NCBI RefSeq assembly: GCF_001425625.1 | Contig: NZ_LMCP01000012.1 | Span: forward strand, 568,404-632,403 | Origin: Mesorhizobium sp. Root102 | Lineage (GTDB): Bacteria > Pseudomonadota > Alphaproteobacteria > Rhizobiales > Rhizobiaceae | Reading direction: 5' to 3' | Length of the DNA: 64,000 nucleotides | Shown here: positions 1 through 6,301 of the stretch, piece by piece | How the letters are laid out: every line of letters starts with the position of its first letter | Numbering within the stretch: the stretch's first letter is position 1 | The notes under the pieces: model-generated | The model's input: only the letters and a program-made list of their open reading frames with translations | Databases searched by the model: none | Told to the model about the DNA's origin: nothing | Program-made: the position numbers and the translations under genes

Positions 1-8
1 GGATGTAG

Positions 9-620
9 ATGGCCGCTAAAGACGATCCGATCATCATCAAGAAATACGCCAATCGCCGCCTCTACAACACCGGCACCAGCACCTATGTGACGCTCGAAGA
101 CCTCGCAGAGATGGTCAAGAAGGGCGAGGAGTTCACCGTCCAGGACGCCAAGACCGGCGACGACATCACGCATCCGGTGCTGACACAGATCATCTTCGAA
201 CTGGAGAACAAGGACGGGCAGAACATGCTGCCGATCCCATTCCTGCGCCAGCTGATCGCCTATTATGGTGACCAGATGCAGATGATCGTGCCGAGCTTCC
301 TCGAACAGTCGATGCTCGCCTTCTCCAAGGAGCAGGAACGCTTTCGCGAGCAGATGAAGGGGGCGATCGGCAAGTCGCCGCTCGACATGATGAAGATCAC
401 CACGCCGATCAAGGCGCTGGAGGAGCAGACACGCCGCAACATGGAAATGTTCCAGAATGCGATGCGACTGTTCACGCCGTTCCCGCCCGCTGGCTCCGCG
501 CCAGCCGCCGCGCCAACGCCCGAGCCGGCCAGGAAGGAAACGCCAGAAAAACCCGACGACCTTCAGGAACTGAAGGATCAGATCGCGGCCATGCAGCGCA
601 AGCTCGACACGATGTCGTGA
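9..620 (+). CDS. phaR: polyhydroxyalkanoate synthesis repressor PhaR
   Basis: 203-residue DNA-binding regulator of the PhaR/AniA family, which senses polyhydroxybutyrate granules and represses phasin and other storage genes. The N-terminal domain (about residues 8-70, with IIKKYANRRLYNT and YVTLEDLAEMV) is the classic PHB accumulation regulator DNA-binding domain. It is followed by the second family domain (about 75-115, PFLRQLIAYYGDQMQ) and a Pro/Ala-rich linker into a C-terminal coiled coil (LQELKDQIAAMQRKLD). Length fits the family. The start lies 8 bases into the window, so its promoter is not visible. The nearby bdhA agrees with a storage-polymer role. Confidence 0.95.
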   Translation: MAAKDDPIIIKKYANRRLYNTGTSTYVTLEDLAEMVKKGEEFTVQDAKTGDDITHPVLTQIIFELENKDGQNMLPIPFLRQLIAYYGDQMQMIVPSFLEQSMLAFSKEQERFREQMKGAIGKSPLDMMKITTPIKALEEQTRRNMEMFQNAMRLFTPFPPAGSAPAAAPTPEPARKETPEKPDDLQELKDQIAAMQRKLDTMS

Positions 621-641
621 GCGATTGGCGCTCTCTTGATC

Positions 642-1781
642 TTACGGCAGCACGCCCTCATAGCGGCCGCGCGGCCTGATTACACTTGCGCTCGTTATCT
701 GTTCGACCGTGTGCGCGGCCCAGCCGACGCTGCGTGCGAGCGCGAACAGGCGGAACGGTGCATCGCGCGGCAAGCCAAGGCTGCGCGTCAGGGCGGCCAG
801 CCCAAAATCGATGTTGGGAAGCGCGCCGGTCGCCGCAAGGGCAGCGTCGCGCAGCGACGACAGTGTGCCGTCAACCTCGATCACCGAGAGCAGCGCCGCC
901 CCTCGGGGATCGCCGTCGGGATAGAGTGGATGGCCGAACCCCGGCAGCGGCCGGTCATGGCTGAGCCAGCGCCGGATCGTCGCATCGGCGCCATGTCGCG
1001 CCGCATCCTCGGCCAGTTGCATCACCGCCTCGCCGGCGCCGCCATGGCGCGGTCCCGATAGTGTCGCGAGCCCGGCGAGCAGGCAGGCGGCCAGCGGCGC
1101 GCCGGTCGAGGCCGCGACGCGCGCGGCGAAGGTCGACGCATTCAGCTCATGATCGGCAAGCAGGACAAGCGCGCGGCGGATCGCTTCCGCGCCGCCAGCA
1201 TCCACCGACCAGTCCTGCGCCAGCCGCTGATGGACCGGATCCGGTCCTACCGGTGCGCCCAGCGCGCCGGCCAGCATGCCGATCGCGTGCGCGGCATCGG
1301 CATGCAGCGAGGCGGCGCTGCGCCCAAGCGATGGGCGCCCCTGGCCGGCAAGCACGGCAAGTTGCGCAAAGGCCGCGGCCCGGCCAGTCTGATGGGGCGC
1401 ATCTGGCGACGGTGCTTCAAAAGCCACCGGTTCCGGCAAAGCCCAGAGCACTGCGGCCGTCTCTTCCAATGTGGCATATGCAGAAAGCGCTGCGGCGTCC
1501 TGCCCACGATAGATGAGCCGACCGTGCGAGACGGTCGAAATCGCCGTTGCGATCGAGGGCTCGCCCCAGGCAATGGCGCTTTCAGCGATGACTGACGGGC
1601 TGCGTCCGCGCGCCCTCCGCATTGCCAGCGCTTCTATGTCATCGGCGCGATACTGGCTGCGGCGCGGATCGGCGCGGTCGGGCCGCATGCCGATGCGCCC
1701 ACGGCTGACATAGGCGTAGAGCGTCTGCGCCCGCACCTTGAGCCTTTCCAGCGCCTCTTCCCGTGACAACCACTCGGACAT
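642..1781 (-). CDS. citrate synthase family protein with N-terminal helix-turn-helix domain
   Basis: 379 residues. Residues about 1-60 form a MerR/excisionase-like helix-turn-helix (LSREEALERLKVRAQTLYAY, then a wing rich in Arg). The rest is a citrate synthase fold. The catalytic triad of citrate synthases appears present: His211 (ADHELNAS), His284 (GFGHPLYP) and Asp325 (NIDFG). It is divergent from a second citrate-synthase-family gene with a 93-bp shared upstream region holding three ATTGAT repeats. Either an enzyme with an appended DNA-binding domain or a metabolite-responsive regulator built on the fold; I infer the second at least in part. Similar fusions are known in alphaproteobacterial genomes, but I know of no characterised member. 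Confidence 0.85.
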   Translation of the reverse strand: MSEWLSREEALERLKVRAQTLYAYVSRGRIGMRPDRADPRRSQYRADDIEALAMRRARGRSPSVIAESAIAWGEPSIATAISTVSHGRLIYRGQDAAALSAYATLEETAAVLWALPEPVAFEAPSPDAPHQTGRAAAFAQLAVLAGQGRPSLGRSAASLHADAAHAIGMLAGALGAPVGPDPVHQRLAQDWSVDAGGAEAIRRALVLLADHELNASTFAARVAASTGAPLAACLLAGLATLSGPRHGGAGEAVMQLAEDAARHGADATIRRWLSHDRPLPGFGHPLYPDGDPRGAALLSVIEVDGTLSSLRDAALAATGALPNIDFGLAALTRSLGLPRDAPFRLFALARSVGWAAHTVEQITSASVIRPRGRYEGVLP

Positions 1782-1794
1782 ATCGGGCTCTGAT

Positions 1795-1819
1795 ATTGAT
1801 TCTATTGATCAAGATTGAT
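1795..1819. promoter_or_regulatory. candidate operator: three ATTGAT repeats in the divergent citrate synthase promoter
   Basis: ATTGAT occurs at 1795-1800, 1804-1809 and 1814-1819, that is at 9 and 10-base steps, and the middle copy overlaps the palindrome TTGATCAA (1805-1812). The site lies 14 bases upstream of the start of the HTH-citrate synthase gene and 55 upstream of the divergent gene. Helical-phase repeats suit binding by the neighbouring HTH protein; this is inference. Confidence 0.4.
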
Positions 1820-1874
1820 GCACATGTTGCCCAGCCTTATCTCCGATCTGAAAATGCTTCAAGGAGACAAGGCT

Positions 1875-2963
1875 ATGGCAAATGGGCTCGATGACGTGGT
1901 GGCGGCGGAAACTGTGCTGTCCGACGTGGATGGTCTTGGCGGCCGTCTGACGATCCGAGGTCACTCGCTGCCGGAACTGGCCGGCCGCCGGAACTATGCC
2001 CAGGTGGTGCGCCTGCTGCTGAATGGCTTTTTCGACGACCTTCCCGACGATGCGGAACTGACGCGAGCGCTAGGCCAGGCACGCGAGGACGTGTTCGAAC
2101 GGCTTTTGCCCTCACTGCCCTTGCCGGCATCGCTCGATATCTACAGCGCGATGCGCGCCGGCATGGCGCTGCTGCCGGACGGCGACACGCTGAGGGACGC
2201 CTTGCTGCTGATCGCGGCGCCCGCCGTGCTGACTCCAGCCCTGCTGCGCCTGAAGCGCGGCGAGGAGCCGATCGCGCCGGACCGCCGGGCCGATCATGCC
2301 GCCGACATGCTGAGGATGCTCAACGGCAGCGTCGCTTCACCGGGTCTGGCGAAAGCGCTCGACACCTATCTGGTGACCGTCTGCGACCATGGCCTCAACG
2401 CATCGACCTTCGCCACCCGCGTCGTCGCCTCGACACTGGCCGGCCTGACATCGTCCGTGCTGGCCGGACTTGGCGCGCTCAAGGGACCGCTGCATGGCGG
2501 CGCGCCAGGCCCGGTGGTCGAGATGCTGGATGCGATCGCGGAGCATGGCGATGCCGCTGGCTGGCTGCGCGACGAGGTCGCGCATGGTGAGCGCATCATG
2601 GGCTTCGGTCACCGCATCTACCGCGTGCGCGATCCGCGCGCCGATGTCCTGAAGGCGGTGGTGCGGCAACTCGGCGGCGGGGGCGAAACCGGCCGCCGGC
2701 TGGCCTTCGCGGAGACAGTGGAACAGGCCGCGCTCGACGTGCTTCGGGTCGCCAAGCCGCAGCGCTCGCTGCAGACCAATGTCGAGTTCTATACCGCGCT
2801 GCTGCTGGAGGCGGCGGGCTTTCCGCCGCAAGCTTTCAGCAATGTCTTTGCCGCCGGGCGTGTCGCCGGCTGGATTGCGCATGCGCGTGAACAGCAGACG
2901 ACTGGACGGCTGATCCGGCCGCAGTCGCGCTATGTCGGGCCCGTGCCGGACTTGGTTGCCTGA
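1875..2963 (+). CDS. citrate synthase / methylcitrate synthase family protein
   Basis: 362 residues from the ATG at 1875, chosen because AAGGAG (1861-1866) sits 8 bases upstream; an in-frame ATG at 1815 lacks such a site. The family condenses acetyl-CoA (or propionyl-CoA) with oxaloacetate. His172 (CDHGLNAS) and His246 (IMGFGHRIY) match the catalytic histidines; the third catalytic position is Glu304 (TNVEFY) where canonical citrate synthases have Asp. As I recall, the NVE form also occurs in CitA-type actinobacterial enzymes, so this is probably an active second-class enzyme and not the main TCA synthase. It lacks the HTH domain of the divergent neighbour. Confidence 0.85.
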   Translation: MANGLDDVVAAETVLSDVDGLGGRLTIRGHSLPELAGRRNYAQVVRLLLNGFFDDLPDDAELTRALGQAREDVFERLLPSLPLPASLDIYSAMRAGMALLPDGDTLRDALLLIAAPAVLTPALLRLKRGEEPIAPDRRADHAADMLRMLNGSVASPGLAKALDTYLVTVCDHGLNASTFATRVVASTLAGLTSSVLAGLGALKGPLHGGAPGPVVEMLDAIAEHGDAAGWLRDEVAHGERIMGFGHRIYRVRDPRADVLKAVVRQLGGGGETGRRLAFAETVEQAALDVLRVAKPQRSLQTNVEFYTALLLEAAGFPPQAFSNVFAAGRVAGWIAHAREQQTTGRLIRPQSRYVGPVPDLVA

Positions 2964-2987
2964 AGCTTTTTTAGCTTTCGCTGGGGA

Positions 2988-3010
2988 GAGCGGCGGCTGT
3001 GCGGCCGCTC
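2988..3010. terminator. stem-loop after the citrate synthase gene
   Basis: Perfect 7-bp arms GAGCGGC / GCCGCTC with a 9-base loop, 24 bases after the stop codon. No following T-run, so it may be a 3' stabilising hairpin or a weak terminator. Confidence 0.35.
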
Positions 3011-3064
3011 ATGACGAAAATTTCATCTCGCCGCAAAATTCTGGCCGCTGTTATTGCGTCGCAT

Positions 3065-3093
3065 TGAGTATATATGCTGCACTGCAACATAAG
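3065..3093 (+). promoter_or_regulatory. candidate bdhA promoter with PhaR-like site
   Basis: TTGAGT (3065-3070) and CATAA (about 3088-3092) have spacing suitable for a sigma-70 promoter. Between them lies CTGC-ACT-GCAA (3077-3087), one base away from the CTGC-N3-GCAG pattern reported for PhaR in Rhodobacter and Paracoccus. A repressor there would occlude the spacer. Inferred from pattern only. Confidence 0.35.
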
Positions 3094-3125
3094 CTCGCTC
3101 TCGACGCAACCAGAGGATTCCGCCC

Positions 3126-3908
3126 TTGGCCACCAGGAAAACCGCAGTTATCACCGGCTCCACATCAGGCATTGGCCTGGCCATCGCTCAGGCGTTGGCG
3201 GCCAAAGGCCACAATGTCGTCGTCAACTCTTTCTCCGACACGGCCGCCGACCACGCCGTCGCCGATGCGATCGCCAGCCAGCACAAGGTGAACACTGCCT
3301 ACATCAAGGCGGACATGTCGAAGCCGGCTGAATGCCGCGCGCTGATCGCCAAGGCGGCCGAGAAATTCGGGTCGGTCGATATCCTGGTCAACAATGCCGG
3401 CATCCAGCATGTCGCGCCGGTGGAAGAGTTCCCGATCGAGAAATGGGACGCCATCATTGCTATCAACCTGTCGTCGGCGTTCCATACCATCGCAGCCGCA
3501 ATTCCGGTGATGAAAAACGCCGGTGGCGGCCGGATCGTCAACATCGCATCGGCGCACGGCCTGGTCGCGTCGCCATTCAAGTCGGCCTATGTCTCGGCCA
3601 AGCACGGCATCATGGGATTGACCAAGACCGTCGCGCTCGAACTGGCGCGTGAAAAGATCACCTGCAACGCCATCTGCCCGGGCTACGTGCTGACGCCGCT
3701 GGTCGAGGCGCAGATCCCCGACCAGATGAAAGCCCACAACATGGACCGCGAGACCGTCATCCGCGAGGTCATGCTGGACAAGCAGCCGACCAAGGAATTC
3801 GTCACGGTCGAGCAGATCGCGGCGGCGGCGGTGTTCCTGTGCTCGGACGCGGCAGCGCAGGTCAATGGCACGCATCTCTCGGTCGATGGCGGCTGGACCG
3901 CCGCGTGA
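3126..3908 (+). CDS. bdhA: D-beta-hydroxybutyrate dehydrogenase
   Basis: 260-residue classical short-chain dehydrogenase that oxidises (R)-3-hydroxybutyrate to acetoacetate with NAD+, a step in PHB breakdown. Cofactor motif TGSTSGIG (residues 10-17), NNAG (89-92) and the catalytic set Ser142, Tyr155, Lys159 (SAYVSAKHG) are visible. The C-terminal LCSDAAAQVNGTHLSVDGGW stretch is typical of this subfamily. The start is TTG at 3126, with AGAGGA 8 bases upstream. The patatin-like gene follows after 49 bases on the same strand and is probably co-transcribed. Confidence 0.95.
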   Translation: MATRKTAVITGSTSGIGLAIAQALAAKGHNVVVNSFSDTAADHAVADAIASQHKVNTAYIKADMSKPAECRALIAKAAEKFGSVDILVNNAGIQHVAPVEEFPIEKWDAIIAINLSSAFHTIAAAIPVMKNAGGGRIVNIASAHGLVASPFKSAYVSAKHGIMGLTKTVALELAREKITCNAICPGYVLTPLVEAQIPDQMKAHNMDRETVIREVMLDKQPTKEFVTVEQIAAAAVFLCSDAAAQVNGTHLSVDGGWTAA

Positions 3909-3957
3909 GGCGCAAAATTTTCTCATCGACCCAAACAGACGGATCAAGGACGACGCC

Positions 3958-5088
3958 ATGACCAAAAACGGCAAGGCGGAGGAGACGAAGAAGATCAACG
4001 TAGCGCTTCAGGGCGGCGGCTCGCACGGGGCGTTTTCCTGGGGTGTGCTCGACCGGCTGCTGGAGGACGGACGGCTGGAGATATCAGCAGTGTCCGGCAC
4101 CAGCGCCGGCGCGATGAACTCGGTGGCGCTGGCTGACGGTTTTGTCCGTGGCGGTGTTGAAGGCGCGCGGCAAAAACTCGACGATTTCTGGCGCGCGGTG
4201 GCGGTCAAAGGTCGGTTCAGCCCGGTGCGACGCATGCCGTGGGATGTCGCCTGGGGCAACTGGTCGATCGAGAACACACCAGGCTATCTCTTCTTCGACA
4301 CCATGTCGCGGGTGTTCTCGCCCTACGTCGCCAACCCGCTCGGCCTCAATCCGCTGCGCGACGTTGTGCAGCAGGAGATCGATTTCGAGAATGTTCGCGC
4401 CTGCAAGTCGATGGAACTGTTCATCTCGGCGACCAATGTCGAGACCGGACAGTTGCGCGTCTTTTCCGACGGCGAGATCGACCTCGACACGGTGATGGCC
4501 TCGGCCTGCCTGCCGCAGCTGTTCCGCGCCGTCGAGATCAAGGGCGTGCCCTATTGGGACGGCGGCTATGGCGGCAACCCGGCGCTTTATCCGTTCTTCA
4601 AGACGGCGGCGACCGAGGACGTGCTTCTGGTGCAGATCAATCCGGTGGTGCGGGAGGGAACACCAAGGAGCGCCAACGAGATCCAGAACCGCATCGACGA
4701 GATCACCTTCAACGCCGGGCTGTTGCGAGAATTCCGCTCGATCGCCTTCGTCAAGGAGCTGATCGCCGCCGGCCGTCTGCCGCATGGCGAGTATCGCGAC
4801 ATCCGCATGCACCGCATCGATGCCGACGAGGCGTTCAAGGACCTGTCGGCGTCATCGAAGGTCAATGCCGAATGGGCGTTCCTGACCTATCTGCGTGATC
4901 TCGGCCGCACCGCAGCCAGCGACTGGCTGGAAGAGAATTACGACGCCGTCGGCAAACGTCCGACGCTCGATCTTTCTGGGGAACTGGACGACGGCTTCAA
5001 GCCGGTACGCGGTCCGGCACCTGGCCGGCGGGTCAAGGAATTCCTCGCTGTGCGCAAGAAACCCGAAGTGGTTCGCCGTCGGGCCTGA
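3958..5088 (+). CDS. patatin-like phospholipase family protein
   Basis: 376 residues from the ATG at 3958, which has AAGGA 7 bases upstream. Oxyanion motif GGGSHG (residues 20-25), nucleophile elbow GTSAG (Ser49) and the dyad Asp201 in DGGYGG identify a patatin-type serine acyl hydrolase. Physical linkage to bdhA suggests a role in lipid or storage-polymer turnover; some patatin proteins associate with PHB granules, but the substrate cannot be read here. The basic C-terminus (RRVKEFLAVRKKPEVVRRRA) could bind membranes or granules. No signal peptide, so cytoplasmic. Confidence 0.9.
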   Translation: MTKNGKAEETKKINVALQGGGSHGAFSWGVLDRLLEDGRLEISAVSGTSAGAMNSVALADGFVRGGVEGARQKLDDFWRAVAVKGRFSPVRRMPWDVAWGNWSIENTPGYLFFDTMSRVFSPYVANPLGLNPLRDVVQQEIDFENVRACKSMELFISATNVETGQLRVFSDGEIDLDTVMASACLPQLFRAVEIKGVPYWDGGYGGNPALYPFFKTAATEDVLLVQINPVVREGTPRSANEIQNRIDEITFNAGLLREFRSIAFVKELIAAGRLPHGEYRDIRMHRIDADEAFKDLSASSKVNAEWAFLTYLRDLGRTAASDWLEENYDAVGKRPTLDLSGELDDGFKPVRGPAPGRRVKEFLAVRKKPEVVRRRA

Positions 5089-5090
5089 GC

Positions 5091-5114
5091 TGAAACCCGG
5101 CACAGCTGGTTTCA
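5091..5114. terminator. convergent stem-loop between the patatin and tetR genes
   Basis: TGAAACC / GGTTTCA arms of 7 bp with a 10-base loop between two convergent genes; the right arm includes the tetR stop codon. No clear T-run. Confidence 0.35.
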
Positions 5115-5711
5115 TCGAGCCTTCAAGGTCAGGTCGATCACCCTGATCAGGGCGGCGGCGGCCTGCCGCTGCCCCTCCGGATCGCTGATCCGCGTCTTCA
5201 TGCCTTCCAGCCCGTCGAGCAGCATGTCGGCAAGCAGTTGCGTCGACAGGCCCCGGGCCGCCAGATCGACGCCGTTCCTGGCTGCTTCGCCCTCGATCGC
5301 GGCGGCGATATGTTTGCCAAGTCCGCCGCGCCAGCAGCCCACCAGATCGCCAAGGCTCGACTTCATGTCCAGCAATTCGGCGCCGTGCGGCGAGGCAACG
5401 ACGGCGCCCATCATCGAGATGAATGCCTCGTCGATGGCGCGCATCATGCGTTCGGTGAAGGCGCCGTCACCGGCCAGAGCCATTTGTGCCGCCTCGACCG
5501 AGCGCGACAGGATCATCATGGCGATGGCGCGGAAAATGTCGGTCTTGTTCTTGAACAGGAGATAGAGCGCCGGTCGCGACATGTCGGCGGCGCGGGCGAT
5601 GTCGTCCATGGTGGTGCGGGAGAAGCCATAGGCCAAAAACACCTTCAGCGCCCCATCCAGGATACGGACGCGTTTGGGGTCGGCGGCGGCGATGTCCTCG
5701 ATCTGATTCAT
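5112..5711 (-). CDS. TetR/AcrR family transcriptional regulator
   Basis: 199 residues. The N-terminal TetR helix-turn-helix (about 16-60; ILDGALKVFLAYGFSRTTMDDIARAADMSRPALYLLFKNK) is clear; the C-terminal ligand domain is not assignable to a known inducer. Divergent from the molybdenum hydroxylase operon, with a strong palindrome in the shared promoter, so it probably represses that operon and itself. The RND pump further downstream is another plausible target. Confidence 0.9.
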   Translation of the reverse strand: MNQIEDIAAADPKRVRILDGALKVFLAYGFSRTTMDDIARAADMSRPALYLLFKNKTDIFRAIAMMILSRSVEAAQMALAGDGAFTERMMRAIDEAFISMMGAVVASPHGAELLDMKSSLGDLVGCWRGGLGKHIAAAIEGEAARNGVDLAARGLSTQLLADMLLDGLEGMKTRISDPEGQRQAAAALIRVIDLTLKAR

Positions 5712-5739
5712 GAAGCAATTCTACTCTGCAAAATCTTAA

Positions 5740-5764
5740 TTGACAAAATGACGTAATTTGTCAA
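5740..5764. promoter_or_regulatory. TetR-type operator in the divergent promoter
   Basis: Perfect 8-bp inverted repeat TTGACAAA (5740-5747) / TTTGTCAA (5757-5764) with a 9-base spacer, 29 bases before the tetR start and 74 before the hydroxylase operon. The left arm contains a good -35 hexamer, TTGACA, so binding would block polymerase. Confidence 0.6.
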
Positions 5765-5837
5765 TCTGTTTAAGGGCGGAGCGACCCAAGGAGGACGTTT
5801 CGTCCTTGGGCAGTGGACGACAACAAAGGGTATCCCC

Positions 5838-6299
5838 ATGCGCCTCACCGTCGACGGTCAGTCATTCGATATCGATGCCGTTCCAGACATGCCGCTGCTG
5901 TGGGCGCTGCGCGATCTCATTGGCAAGACAGGGCCGAAGTTCGGCTGCGGCATCGCCGCCTGCGGCGCCTGCACGGTTCATGTCGACGGTCAGCCGGTGC
6001 GTTCCTGCTCGCTTCCGGTCGGCAAGGTCAGCGGCGCCGTCACCACAATCGAAGGCATCGGCACGGCGGGCAGACTGCATCCGGTGCAGCAGGCATGGCT
6101 GGAGGAACAGGTCGCGCAATGCGGCTACTGCCAGGCCGGCCAGATCATGAGCGCGGTGGCGCTGCTCGACGAGGTGGCAGACCCGAGCGACGCCGATATC
6201 GACAACGCCATGGGCGGCAATCTCTGCCGCTGCGGCACCTATCCCAGGATTCGCTCGGCCATCAAGAAGGCCGCGGCGCTCAAGACGGCGGGGCTCTGA
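5838..6299 (+). CDS. (2Fe-2S)-binding subunit of a molybdenum hydroxylase (IorA-like)
   Basis: 153 residues. Two iron-sulfur clusters: plant-ferredoxin type ([15 protein letters not shown]...C, about residues 37-60) and the second type (CGYCQAG about 98-104, then CRCG). This is the small electron-transfer subunit of xanthine dehydrogenase/isoquinoline 1-oxidoreductase-like enzymes. AAAGGG lies 7 bases before the ATG. It ends 2 bases before the large subunit. It lacks an export signal itself; in this family the small subunit can travel with a Tat-targeted large subunit. Confidence 0.92.
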   Translation: MRLTVDGQSFDIDAVPDMPLLWALRDLIGKTGPKFGCGIAACGACTVHVDGQPVRSCSLPVGKVSGAVTTIEGIGTAGRLHPVQQAWLEEQVAQCGYCQAGQIMSAVALLDEVADPSDADIDNAMGGNLCRCGTYPRIRSAIKKAAALKTAGL

Positions 6300-6301
6300 C
6301 C

